This document shows, one piece after another, positions 54,728 through 63,201 of a stretch of DNA of 64,000 nt. The translations under genes and the position numbers were made by a program. The first letter of the stretch is position 1; every line of letters begins with the position of its first letter. The DNA is from Fibrobacterota bacterium (GTDB lineage Bacteria; Fibrobacterota; Fibrobacteria; UBA11236): assembly GCA_019509785.1 (NCBI GenBank), contig JAEKLQ010000069.1, positions 1 through 64,000 on the forward strand, written 5' to 3'. Under the pieces are notes generated by a model, which saw only the letters and a program-made list of their open reading frames with translations, searched no databases and was not told the DNA's origin.

Positions 54728-56536
54728 ATGGCCGACCTGGAACGCGGATATCCTTCGCTACGTGCGAACCTGATCGGGATGTTGGGCGTTTTCGCCGCCC
54801 TTTTCCTGGCCCTCACCGTCTACCTCTACCTGGCCTCCCGTACCCTCTTCGCCGAAGGATTGCAGCGCGAGCTGGCCGGGGATCTGGAATGGCTGGCGGG
54901 CTCCTTAAGCGAACGCCCGGAAATCCTGACCGACCCGATCCGCGCCGACTCCCTTTGCCGGGCCATCGCGGGCTATAAGGGTTTCCGCGTCACCCTCATC
55001 GCCCCGGACGGCCACGTGTTGGCCGATTCCCACGTGCCCCGCGCCGAGCTCGCTTCCCTCGAGAACCACGGATCCCGCCCCGAGGTCCTGATGGCGCGGG
55101 AGCAGGGAACCGGCCACGCCTGGCGCTATTCCTCGACGCTGGGGCGCGGGATGCTCTACGTCGCGTACAAGCTACCGAGACCGGGAGGTTACCTTCGGAT
55201 GGCCGCCGGCCCCGTCACCCTGAACGCCTTCCAGGTGGCCGCCATGCGGGTGTTCCTGCTTTTCCTGGGGCTGTTCCTGGCGGGTTCGTTGGCCGTAACC
55301 TGGTGGATCAGCCGCAAGATCAGCGTCCCGTTGCTGCATCTGACCGAGGCGGGGGCCTCGCCCGGGGGGGATCCCTTGCGTCCCGAGTCCCCCACCCCGC
55401 GCTGGGAGGCCCATTTCCGCGAGGCCGAAGTCCTCAACGCCGCTTTCCGCGGCTACGTCGATCGCATCCGCGCGTTGGGCCGGGAGGTGGAGCGGGAGCG
55501 CGATAAATTGGTCGCCGTACTGAACCAGTTGGACGAAGGCATCCTCATCCTTTCCCGCGAGGGCACGGTGGCGGCCGCCAATCCCTCCTCCCTGCGCCTC
55601 CTGGGCGTGCCGGATGCCGCCCCTTCCTGGATCGGCCGACCCTTGCGCCAGGCCCTCCCTCCTGGCCCCCTGTCCCGCTGGGTCGCCGAGGCCGCCTCCC
55701 CCGACCGTCCCCCCGTGATCCATATCGACAAAGGTCCCGAGGCGCCTTACGATCTGGTCTGCCACCTCGCCCCCCTTGATCCGGAAGGCGGAGGCGGCGA
55801 ATATCTGCTTACCTTGCTCAACGTCACCGAGTTCCGCCATCTGGACCGGGTGAAATCCGAATTCGTTGCCAACGCCTCGCATGAGCTGAAGACTCCGCTT
55901 TCCTCCCTAAAGGGTTATGCCGAGGCGCTGGTGGAAGGCGCCATCGAGAATCCCAAGGTGCGGGCCAACTTCGTCAAGAAGATCCATGACAACGCTCTGC
56001 GCCTGGAACGGTTGGTGCAGGACCTGCTCAGCCTTTCGCGCCTGGAGTCCGGCGAGCCGCCGCGCGAGAACGATCCCCTCCCCTTGCGCGGCTACGTGAA
56101 CGCGGCGGCCAACCACCACCGCGACGCCCTCGACGCCGCCGGCATACGCCTGGAAAACCATGTCGCCGAGGACGCGCGCGTGGCCATGGAGGCGCGCGAC
56201 CTGGAACTCATCCTCGACAACCTGGTGGGCAATGCCGTGCGGTACAACAAGCCCGGCGGGAAGATCAAGATCTGGACCGAGATCGAAGCGGACGGCCTGA
56301 GGCTATCGGTGAAGGACACGGGGATCGGGATCGCGCCCGAAATGCTGCCGCGCATCTTCGAACGCTTCTACCGCGCCGACGCCTCGCGGGCCCGCAAGGA
56401 CGGGACCGGCCTGGGCCTGGCCATCGTGAAGCACGCGGCGGCCCGCTACGGCATGACGGTCTCGGCGGAAAGCATCCTGGGCGAGGGCAGCCGCTTCATG
56501 GTGAAGATCCCGCCCAAGCGGGCACACCTCGCATGA
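54728..56536 (+). CDS. phoR: PhoR-type sensor histidine kinase
   Basis: The 602-residue protein has two membrane spans (about 14-38 and 165-190) around a periplasmic sensor of about 125 residues, then a HAMP-like and a PAS domain ([20 protein letters not shown]). The HisKA domain has [15 protein letters not shown] (His385), followed by HATPase boxes N ([15 protein letters not shown]), G1 ([13 protein letters not shown]) and G2 ([11 protein letters not shown]). ATG 54728 has GGCGGA upstream; a longer frame to 54566 overlaps phoB and is not conserved. A TATACT minus-10-like element lies at 54685-54690. The longer periplasmic domain differs from E. coli PhoR, which lacks one. The stop overlaps the hybrid kinase start (ATGA). 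Confidence 0.88.
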   Translation: MADLERGYPSLRANLIGMLGVFAALFLALTVYLYLASRTLFAEGLQRELAGDLEWLAGSLSERPEILTDPIRADSLCRAIAGYKGFRVTLIAPDGHVLADSHVPRAELASLENHGSRPEVLMAREQGTGHAWRYSSTLGRGMLYVAYKLPRPGGYLRMAAGPVTLNAFQVAAMRVFLLFLGLFLAGSLAVTWWISRKISVPLLHLTEAGASPGGDPLRPESPTPRWEAHFREAEVLNAAFRGYVDRIRALGREVERERDKLVAVLNQLDEGILILSREGTVAAANPSSLRLLGVPDAAPSWIGRPLRQALPPGPLSRWVAEAASPDRPPVIHIDKGPEAPYDLVCHLAPLDPEGGGGEYLLTLLNVTEFRHLDRVKSEFVANASHELKTPLSSLKGYAEALVEGAIENPKVRANFVKKIHDNALRLERLVQDLLSLSRLESGEPPRENDPLPLRGYVNAAANHHRDALDAAGIRLENHVAEDARVAMEARDLELILDNLVGNAVRYNKPGGKIKIWTEIEADGLRLSVKDTGIGIAPEMLPRIFERFYRADASRARKDGTGLGLAIVKHAAARYGMTVSAESILGEGSRFMVKIPPKRAHLA

Positions 56537-58284
56537 GCCGAGCCAAACGGTTGCTCCTGGCCATCGGGGACTTGGGCGTCAAGCCCGGGATGGACGCCTC
56601 CCTCGCGCGCCACACGCGCATCTGCAATTACGCCGGCGTCGGCCACGTCTTCATGACCCTTCCTTATTACTGGGTGTTCCAATCCTTCGGGGCGACATGG
56701 CTGGGCTCTTTGGTGATCCCGCTTTCCCTTTTCATGGCCTCCATCCCGCTCCTGAACTACGCGGGCTTCACGACCCTGTCCCGCCTCTCGCTCCTGGCGG
56801 TCATCAACGTTTGCGTCTACGTGTACACCGCCTCCATGGGCATGCAGTCATCGGTGCAAAACGTTTTCTTCTACATGTTGATCGTGCCTTTGATGCTTTT
56901 CCACGTCCGGGAGTGGCGGAGCATCCTGTTTTCGGTATTGCAACCCATCGGTTTTTCCGCGCTCCTGGTTTGGAAAGGCGAATGGTTCATCCCGGCGACC
57001 CACTTAAGTCCGCACGCGTACGCTATCATGAGCCCGGCCATCACGGGCACCACCGCCATCATGCTGTTCGCCTGTTCCTATGTCCTCATCTGGTCCTTCC
57101 ACGCCGCCAACGAAAAGCTGGTCCAAGCCAAGCAACTCGCCGAGTTCCATAGCCGGGAAAAGAGCCGGTTCCTGTCCATCGTCAGCCACGAAATCCGCAC
57201 GCCCCTGAACGGCATTTTCGGGGTCATGCAGACGCTGGCGGCTTCCGAGCTGCCCCCTTACATCCAATCCGACTTAAGGCTCATGCGCAGCTCGGGCGAA
57301 TTGCTGCTGGCCATCATCAACGATATCCTGGATTTCTCCAAGATCGAATCGGGCCGCATGTCGCTGGAAACGCGTCCCTTCCATTTCCGGGGGATGGTGG
57401 AGGAATGCCTGAACCTGGCGAGGAGGCCCGCCCAAGGCAAGGGTTTGGCCTGTTCCCACCGCTGGGAACCGGGATGCCCCGAGTGGGTGGAAGGCGATGA
57501 GACCCGCTGCCGGCAGGTGCTTATGAACCTGCTCAACAATGCGGTCAAATTCACCGCGGCGGGCGGTATCTCGACCCAGGTCTCCGCTATGCCGTTGGAG
57601 GGAGGGACGTTCGAATTCCGGATCGCCGTGAGCGATACCGGCATCGGCATCTCCGCCGAGGGACTGGCGCGCTTGTTCCAAGCTTTCAACCAGGCCGATT
57701 CCAGCACCAACCGGAAGTTCGGCGGCACGGGGTTGGGGCTCGTGATCTCGAAGAAATTGGCCGAGGCGATGGGCGGGGACATCCTCGTCGATTCCATCTA
57801 CGGCCAAGGCAGTACCTTCACCTTCGCCACGCGCCTTAAAGCCTCAACCCCGTCCCAGGGCGAAGCGGCGCCGAACGTACCCGATGGTTCGATCCCGTAT
57901 GCGGGCAAGCAGGCGTTGCTGGTAGAGGACAACCCCGTGAACCAGGTGGTAGCCTGCCGGTTCCTGGAGCGGATGGGATTCGAAGTGGTAATCGCCGATC
58001 ATGGCGAATCGGCGCTGGAAAAATTGTCGCGGGACCGCTACGCGGTCATCCTGATGGATTGCCAAATGCCGGTCATGGACGGCTTCGAGGCTACCCGCCG
58101 CATCCGCGGCATGGAAAAAGGCCGGACCCGCCAACTGATCATCGCCATGACCGCCAACACCCATGCCGAAGATCGCCAGCGCTGCCTGGACGCGGGCATG
58201 GACGACTTCATCCCCAAGCCGATCCTGATCGGGCAGTTCATGGAGACCTTGCGGAAGCATCTCCCGGCCACGGGAACGGCTTAA
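56533..58284 (+). CDS. Hybrid histidine kinase with membrane sensor
   Basis: Residues about 35-190 hold six hydrophobic spans with no extracytoplasmic domain, like 6TM or 7TMR-type sensors. The HisKA motif [14 protein letters not shown] carries His219. HATPase boxes are [25 protein letters not shown] and [15 protein letters not shown]-terminal receiver (about 455-575) has [10 protein letters not shown] and phospho-acceptor Asp509 in [15 protein letters not shown]. No phosphotransfer domain is present, so one must be supplied in trans. It is translationally coupled to phoR by ATGA, which suggests a linked input into the phosphate response. Confidence 0.88.
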   Translation: MSRAKRLLLAIGDLGVKPGMDASLARHTRICNYAGVGHVFMTLPYYWVFQSFGATWLGSLVIPLSLFMASIPLLNYAGFTTLSRLSLLAVINVCVYVYTASMGMQSSVQNVFFYMLIVPLMLFHVREWRSILFSVLQPIGFSALLVWKGEWFIPATHLSPHAYAIMSPAITGTTAIMLFACSYVLIWSFHAANEKLVQAKQLAEFHSREKSRFLSIVSHEIRTPLNGIFGVMQTLAASELPPYIQSDLRLMRSSGELLLAIINDILDFSKIESGRMSLETRPFHFRGMVEECLNLARRPAQGKGLACSHRWEPGCPEWVEGDETRCRQVLMNLLNNAVKFTAAGGISTQVSAMPLEGGTFEFRIAVSDTGIGISAEGLARLFQAFNQADSSTNRKFGGTGLGLVISKKLAEAMGGDILVDSIYGQGSTFTFATRLKASTPSQGEAAPNVPDGSIPYAGKQALLVEDNPVNQVVACRFLERMGFEVVIADHGESALEKLSRDRYAVILMDCQMPVMDGFEATRRIRGMEKGRTRQLIIAMTANTHAEDRQRCLDAGMDDFIPKPILIGQFMETLRKHLPATGTA

Positions 58285-58308
58285 GAATCCCGAACGGAAC
58301 GCTTGCGC

Positions 58309-59316
58309 TCAGTCGCCCAGCAGCTTGAAGCCCCAGCCGAAGAGGCAGGCAACCAGGGCGGTAAAGGGGATGGTCAACACCCAGGCCACCGCCATCTGCC
58401 CGGCGATCTCCCAGCGTACCGCCGAAGCCCGTTTGGCCGAGCCCACGCCCATGATGGCCGAGGAAATCACGTGGGTGGTCGAGACCGGCGCGCCGAAGTG
58501 GGTGGCCGTTAGGATCACCGCCGAGGCCGCCGTTTCTGCCGCGAAGCCGTGCACGGGCTGCAAGCGGATCATCTTCACGCCCATGGTCTTGATGATGCGC
58601 CATCCGCCCGCCGAAGTCCCCAAGGCCATGGCGCTCGCGCAGAGGAAAATCACCCAGGACGGAATCGCGAAGTCCTTGCCCACGGGATGCAGGAAACCGG
58701 CGCCGACCAGGGCCATGGTGATGATGCCCATCGATTTCTGGGCATCGTTGCTGCCGTGGGAGAAGGCCATGAACGAGGCCGACACCAGTTGCAGATGCTT
58801 GAACCAGCGGTTCACCTTTCCCGCCGGGCTCTTGTGGAAGATCCACATCAGCAGGATCATGATGATCACGCCGCCGGCGAAACCCGCCAGGGGGGAGATC
58901 AGCAAGGACTCGATGATTTTCCATACGCCTTGGGCGTTAAGGGCCTTGAAACCATGATGGGAGACCGCCGCCCCGATGATGCCGCCGATGAGCGCATGCG
59001 ACGAGCTGGAAGGGATGCCGTACCACCAGGTCAGGAGGTTCCAGAAGATGGCCGCCAAAAGGGCCGATGCCACGATGCCGTTGGTCACCAGGTGCGGATC
59101 GACGATGCCCTTGCCGATGGTCTTGGCCACCGCCGTGCTCGCGAAGGCGCCGCCGAAATTGAGGACGGCGGAAAGGATGATGGCTTTCTTGGGCGACAGA
59201 ACCCGGGTGGACACCACGGTGGCGATGGCGTTCGCCGAATCGTGCATCCCGTTGATGTAGTCGAAGACGAGGGCCAGGGCTATCAGCCCGATCAGGATGG
59301 GCAAACCTTCAGCCAT
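58309..59316 (-). CDS. pit: Low-affinity phosphate transporter of the Pit family
   Basis: Pit imports metal-phosphate with protons. The 335-residue protein has the two inverted-repeat signatures: GMHDSANAIATVVSTRVLSP near the N-terminus and FSHGSNDAQKSMGIITMALV in the second half, with ten or so spans. GIPSSSSHALIGGIIG and GAPVSTTHVISSAIMG are the paired family motifs. It overlaps the DUF47 gene by eight bases and is co-transcribed with it. It converges with the hybrid kinase gene. Confidence 0.95.
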   Translation of the reverse strand: MAEGLPILIGLIALALVFDYINGMHDSANAIATVVSTRVLSPKKAIILSAVLNFGGAFASTAVAKTIGKGIVDPHLVTNGIVASALLAAIFWNLLTWWYGIPSSSSHALIGGIIGAAVSHHGFKALNAQGVWKIIESLLISPLAGFAGGVIIMILLMWIFHKSPAGKVNRWFKHLQLVSASFMAFSHGSNDAQKSMGIITMALVGAGFLHPVGKDFAIPSWVIFLCASAMALGTSAGGWRIIKTMGVKMIRLQPVHGFAAETAASAVILTATHFGAPVSTTHVISSAIMGVGSAKRASAVRWEIAGQMAVAWVLTIPFTALVACLFGWGFKLLGD

Positions 59317-59929
59317 GCTTCAGCACGATCCCTTCGATGATGCCCGCCACGTGCTCGCACATGTCGGTGGCCGTTTCCAGGTTCTCGTAGATATCCCGCC
59401 ATTTCATGACTTCCAGGGGATTGGGGCTGCCTTTGAACAGGTTGGCCACCGCCTCCCGGGCAATCCTGTCCCCAAGATTCTCCAGGCGGTTGATTTCGAT
59501 GCAATGGGGGATGACCTTTTCGTACTTCAGGTCCTGGACCACCGGCATCACCTTGTTCAGCTCCGCCACCTGCTTGATCAGGACCTCCACTAGCTCGCGG
59601 ACCGGTTGGGTAATCTCGACGATGCCGTACAGCACCATGCGCTCGGTCACCGCCTCCATGTAGTCCATGCAATCGTCGAGCCCCAAGCACAATTGGTGGA
59701 TATCCTCCCGATCGATGGGGGTGATGAAGCTCTTATCGAGCCGGATCAGGATATCGTGGGTCAGGACGTCCGCGTCATGCTCCAGCCGTTCCAGCCGGGC
59801 CGCGCAACCGGCAACGTCCCCGGAAACGACCATTTCCCCCAAAACCTTCGCCCCCGCCTCCAGGATTTTGGCGCATTGGCAGAACATTTCGAAGAATTTC
59901 GCATCCGAGGGAATCAGCTTCTTAAACAT
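59309..59929 (-). CDS. DUF47 / PhoU-like Pit accessory protein
   Basis: The 206-residue helical protein belongs to the DUF47 (TIGR00153) group, relatives of PhoU encoded with Pit transporters. Visible features are FFEMFCQCAKILEAGAKVL, RLERLEHDADVLTHDILIRL with acidic metal-binding residues, FITPIDREDIHQLCLGLDDC and NRLENLGDRIARE. In other bacteria the partner regulates Pit function. It is first in the two-gene unit, with pit directly after it. Confidence 0.92.
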   Translation of the reverse strand: MFKKLIPSDAKFFEMFCQCAKILEAGAKVLGEMVVSGDVAGCAARLERLEHDADVLTHDILIRLDKSFITPIDREDIHQLCLGLDDCMDYMEAVTERMVLYGIVEITQPVRELVEVLIKQVAELNKVMPVVQDLKYEKVIPHCIEINRLENLGDRIAREAVANLFKGSPNPLEVMKWRDIYENLETATDMCEHVAGIIEGIVLKHG

Positions 59930-60007
59930 GGGGGCAGCCTCCTAGGGGGTTTAAGCCGCATTCTTCGGCGGCCCGAAGGTAGAAAAAAACCCGGCCCCCT
60001 CCTTATA

Positions 60008-60364
60008 ATGGACGATATGCGCATCCCCGTGAATTTGATGGTCTTCTTAACGGTCGGCGGGGTTTTCTACGGTTTCATTTTGCCGAAAAAAGCCGCCTTC
60101 ACCCACGATTTGATCCGGGCCTTCCATGGCGGCCAGGTGTCGCGGGAGGATTCGGCCAAGGCCATGGTGGAGGCCCGCATCCTGGTCGACCTTTGCCCCA
60201 AGGCGGATTTGTCGGAATACCGGCCGTTGGCCTGGACGGATTACTATGCGGAAAGCGCAGAAGATGCGTCTATCACGCATTCGTTTTCCTGCGACGCGCA
60301 AGACCGGAAATTCCTTTTCCGGTTCCATGACGGGTTGATTACCGAAATCGTTGATTTGCGGTAG
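60008..60364 (+). CDS. Small membrane-anchored protein of unknown function
   Basis: A 118-residue frame with one N-terminal span (VNLMVFLTVGGVFYGFILP) and a soluble C-terminal part ending FRFHDGLITEIVDLR. No family was recognised. ATG 60008 overlaps a perfect minus-10 hexamer (TATAAT, 60004-60009). If that is used, the transcript would begin near 60016 and ATG 60017 (MRIPVNLM) would be the start of a leaderless mRNA. No ribosome binding site is seen for either start. It is divergent from the DUF47 gene. Confidence 0.5.
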   Translation: MDDMRIPVNLMVFLTVGGVFYGFILPKKAAFTHDLIRAFHGGQVSREDSAKAMVEARILVDLCPKADLSEYRPLAWTDYYAESAEDASITHSFSCDAQDRKFLFRFHDGLITEIVDLR

Positions 60365-60429
60365 AGGTGGGTCCTAGGCCGGGCCGCCCCTCCGTTCCGG
60401 CTCGGACGCTCGCTGCCTATACTTCGCGG

Positions 60430-60660
60430 TCTATCCACGTCCTGGTAAAGCGGACGCCCGCGAAAGCTGGGTTGGGTCCTTCGCGACGGCGCGATTCGAC
60501 CGAGAGGATCTTCCGCGCCTGATCCCGTCGCGGGCTTTCGACGGACTTTTGTCGATTCGCTTTCCCAGGACGTGACGCGCGCGAACTCGCCGGAGCGGAG
60601 GGTCGGACCGGCCTCGGCCTCGGGCCCTCTGCGGAAATCACGAGTTCGGAATACTTCGGG
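60430..60660 (+). ncRNA. Candidate structured RNA in a gene-free region
   Basis: P1 pairs 60436-60452 with 60558-60574 (16 of 17 positions). Inside it, P2 pairs GCCCGCGA (60456-60463) with TCGCGGGC (60528-60535), P3 pairs GGCGCG (60488-60493) with CGCGCC (60514-60519) within P2, and P4 pairs TCGAC (60538-60542) with GTCGA (60551-60555). A second module has CGAACTCG (60582-60589) with CGAGTTCG, enclosing a GCGGAGGG/CCCTCTGC stem and GGCC-TC-GGCC. A TATACT minus-10 at 60418-60423 would start transcription just before P1. It occupies the gap 60365-60844, which has no gene. The strand is inferred. A small transposon-like inverted-repeat element is an alternative. Confidence 0.4.
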
Positions 60661-60777
60661 ACGGGCCGGATAGGGATTTCCTTGGCGCGATGGATGGGGG
60701 ATTGAGAAGGGATGGGAAAGGGATTGGGAGGGTCGTATTAGAAATACCTACGGGAGGAGGAAGACTGATCGGGAAGA

Positions 60778-60803
60778 GGAATACCTCTCGGGAGAGGTAT
60801 TCC
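60778..60803. terminator. Perfect 12-bp hairpin downstream of the CE6-like gene
   Basis: GGAATACCTCTC (60778-60789) and GAGAGGTATTCC (60792-60803) form a perfect stem with GG between. It lies 42 bp after the stop of the esterase at 60845 (-). No T-run follows, so it may stabilise or end that transcript. A related AATACCTACGGGAGG lies just to its left. Confidence 0.45.
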
Positions 60804-60844
60804 TACTGGGGCCGGCTTAACGGATGAGCGGGGGGGAAGGTTAC

Positions 60845-61828
60845 CTAACGGGTAATCGGCAAGAGGGACTGACCATTGGCGGAGAAGCAGTCCGGGCCGG
60901 CGCAGAGGAATGGGGCGCCATCGAAGATGCGGACTTGGAAGGCGGGGGAGGCCGCGGCGGCGCGCTGGGCGGGGGCTTCCAGCCCGGTCGTGGGCGTGTT
61001 GTATTTGGAAAGCCAATTGGTGGCGAAGCCTTTCCCGAGGGCGATCATCCCGTCCAATTTATAGTGGGTCCCGTCGGTCGCGAAGCCGTAGGTGTCCACG
61101 GTGCTTACGTTGGGGACGTTCTTGGCCACGGCGCGTTCCGCCGCGCGGATGGTGCCGGCGTATTGCCATGAGCGGGAGGAATCGATCATGCCGATGATGA
61201 AGGGGAGGTTGGGCTCCTTCAATTGCGAGCGGATGTCCTTCACGAGGTTCGTCAAGTTGGTCTGGTATTCGTTCGCGTAACCTTGGTTGTTGCCGTCGAA
61301 TTCCCCTTGCATCCATAACACGCCGGACCACACGGGCGTGTATTGCGGATCGAGCGCGGCCAGCCCGGCTTTCGCCGTCGCGAGCGCTGCGTTGAACAGG
61401 GAACCGGTCGTGCCTCCGGAGCTCGGCGGCCGCCAATCGGTGGCCAGGTAGGTGCTGCCCACCGAATGCTTGATCAAGGCGATCTTGGCGCCCGGCAGGG
61501 AATCGGACAACGTCTTCCCGAACAGAAGCTCGGGCCCGAAGTATCCGGCGGCATGGCCGAAGTCCATGCCGTTGTTCATCCACTTCTTCTTCTTCGCGTT
61601 GTCGATCTCGCCATCGGCGTAGATGAGTACGTTCGTCTGGCTCTGGGTATAGGCCGAAGGCATGCCGGTGGAAGGGGTCCAGCCGGACATATTGGATTGC
61701 CCCGCCAACAAGAAGACCTTGATGGGCGTAGCGGCCGCGGCGGGAAGCGCCGCCAGGCAAAGGGCGGCGAGGAACGGATGGGCGAAGGCGGGAAAGGGGG
61801 TTTTCGTGAAGATGGCAGGTCCTTTCAA
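60845..61828 (-). CDS. SGNH carbohydrate esterase (CE6-like, acetylxylan or sialate type)
   Basis: The 327-residue protein has a signal peptide (to about residue 33, ending A-A-A-A) and the SGNH esterase pattern of family CE6: FLLAGQSNMSGW with the nucleophile Ser, GVLWMQGEFDGNN, and a DGTHYKLDGMIALG block with catalytic Asp and His. CE6 enzymes remove acetyl groups from xylan; Fibrobacter has known members. The start is TTG 61828, overlapping the preceding stop as TTGA, so it is translationally coupled to the GDSL-type gene before it. No in-frame ATG precedes the signal peptide. It is likely to act outside the cell. Confidence 0.8.
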   Translation of the reverse strand: MKGPAIFTKTPFPAFAHPFLAALCLAALPAAAATPIKVFLLAGQSNMSGWTPSTGMPSAYTQSQTNVLIYADGEIDNAKKKKWMNNGMDFGHAAGYFGPELLFGKTLSDSLPGAKIALIKHSVGSTYLATDWRPPSSGGTTGSLFNAALATAKAGLAALDPQYTPVWSGVLWMQGEFDGNNQGYANEYQTNLTNLVKDIRSQLKEPNLPFIIGMIDSSRSWQYAGTIRAAERAVAKNVPNVSTVDTYGFATDGTHYKLDGMIALGKGFATNWLSKYNTPTTGLEAPAQRAAAASPAFQVRIFDGAPFLCAGPDCFSANGQSLLPITR

Positions 61829-62781
61829 GGCACCAGGACGGAGGCGCGGTGATGGGCCGAACCCGCCTGGGCATCCAAACGATAGATACCCGCGGGGATC
61901 GCCGCGAGCGGAAAACGCGCCATACGGAGTCCGGTTTCGGCCTGAGTCGTCCCGGTCATAACGGTTCGCCCGGAAAGGCTTGTCAAACGCACCGAAACCG
62001 CCGCGGGGCGGTCGAGGGAAAGGGAAAGCTCGAGGGCGCCGTTCGCGATCCGCTGCCCTTGGAACGCGCCCGCCCCGGGCCCGGTCCCGGCTTGGAGGCC
62101 GGTGGCCGCCAGGTCGAAGAAATTATTGTCCTTCGCGAACTTCCACCAGGCTTCGGCGGTGGCGGTTCCGCCCGCGGCGGTGGGGTGAATGCCGTCCGAA
62201 GTGTATTCGGCGTAGTGCCCGGCCCAGGTCGGCCGGAGATCGAACCAATAGCATTTCGGCTCCACGCTGGCCTTGCAGATCTTTTCGACTTCGGGATTGT
62301 ACACGTCCTGGTTCGTCTTCAGGGTAGCCCAATTGCTGCCATAGGGATCGGCATAGCGCATCCATACCACCCGCTTGGTGCCGCTCGTCTTCATCGCGTC
62401 GAAATATTGCTTCACGGTGCCGAGCGCGCTTTTTATCTCCGCGCAATCAGCGGTCGCGGTCGCGCCGCAGCTATTCATCAGATCATTGCCGCCCCCGTCC
62501 GTGAACAGGAAAGTCGGTTTCGGGGTGCAGTCCTGGTATTGTTTCAGGATCCCGGTCATGACGGCGCCGGACACCGCGATTTGATGGACGCTTACGCTGG
62601 CGTCCATGTACCCGTCCGCCCGGGCCAGCCGGGTCAGCTCCGTGGCGATGTTGGCGAGCGCGAAAAAGGATTCGCCGTTCAAGACCAGGTCGTTGGCCTT
62701 GATCTTGGTCTGGGCCTGCGCGAACGATGTCGCGCCCGCGATCATGAGGCCGCTCAGGGAAAGTACGCTGATGAATCGCAT
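61825..62781 (-). CDS. Secreted SGNH/GDSL hydrolase with T9SS-like sorting domain
   Basis: The 318-residue product has a signal peptide (MRFISVLSLSGLMIAGATS, cleavage near A-Q-A), nucleophile motif VLNGESFF, block III FTDGGGNDLMN and DGIHPTAAG with catalytic Asp and His: a GDSL/SGNH hydrolase. The last 75 residues (VRLTSLSGRTVMTG, then AIPAGIYRLDAQAG, ending in basic and hydrophobic residues) resemble type IX secretion sorting domains. ATG 62781 is preceded by AAGGAG; the in-frame ATG at 62805 has no ribosome binding site. It is first in the two-gene esterase unit. The substrate is probably an ester-linked plant polymer substituent. Confidence 0.8.
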   Translation of the reverse strand: MRFISVLSLSGLMIAGATSFAQAQTKIKANDLVLNGESFFALANIATELTRLARADGYMDASVSVHQIAVSGAVMTGILKQYQDCTPKPTFLFTDGGGNDLMNSCGATATADCAEIKSALGTVKQYFDAMKTSGTKRVVWMRYADPYGSNWATLKTNQDVYNPEVEKICKASVEPKCYWFDLRPTWAGHYAEYTSDGIHPTAAGGTATAEAWWKFAKDNNFFDLAATGLQAGTGPGAGAFQGQRIANGALELSLSLDRPAAVSVRLTSLSGRTVMTGTTQAETGLRMARFPLAAIPAGIYRLDAQAGSAHHRASVLVP

Positions 62782-62996
62782 AGGGATCTCCTTGGGAAAA
62801 TGCAAGCCTGGAAATGGACTTCCGGATCCCCCTCCGAATCCAAATTCAACCTAACGGACGCCGACCCCGGCGGATCGGATTAAAGTGACGAACTCTCTTC
62901 CCGATCGCGCCCGTGTCGAATTTTTACGGTTACGTTCGATATCGGCCTGATCCGGCGTTTACCGCTTGTATACCGGCGGATTGGGGCCCGGAACCA

Positions 62997-63100
62997 TTTA
63001 ACACCATTTTAACTGGTGTTTTTAACGCGGGTCTACATCGTTTAACCGTGATATCGGTATCCGATCCAATCCGGTTGTGGTAGAGGAAGAATCGGTTAAA
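62997..63100. promoter_or_regulatory. Cluster of TTTAAC motifs in the gap 62782-63201
   Basis: TTTAAC occurs at 62997, 63008, 63021 and 63041, and inverted (GTTAAA) at 63095. TTTAACCG (63041-63048) and CGGTTAAA (63093-63100) are an 8-bp inverted repeat. AACACCA (63000-63006) and TGGTGTT (63014-63020) form a stem followed by TTT. The block is AT-rich against its surroundings and lies between divergent genes. Confidence 0.4.
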
Positions 63101-63123
63101 TCGCGCAGTATTCCCGTTGGAAT

Positions 63124-63152
63124 TTGCAATCGCCGGAATAGTGATGTACAAT
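63124..63152 (+). promoter_or_regulatory. Sigma-70-type promoter
   Basis: TTGCAA (63124-63129) and TACAAT (63147-63152) are separated by exactly 17 bp. Transcription would start near 63159, giving a leader of about 43 nt before the ATG at 63202. Confidence 0.55.
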
Positions 63153-63201
63153 GGGCCCGACCCCCAACCGACCCTTCCTCAACCCAGACATAAGAGGTCC
63201 C

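Noticed and set aside
60417-60641. 74-codon minus-strand frame over the structured region
   Set aside because: Arg/Pro/Ser-rich, no ribosome binding site, and its codons are constrained by the stems; it looks like chance in high-GC DNA.
60430-60660. Retron msr-msd region
   Set aside because: Outer inverted repeats are suggestive, but no reverse transcriptase gene is anywhere in the window.
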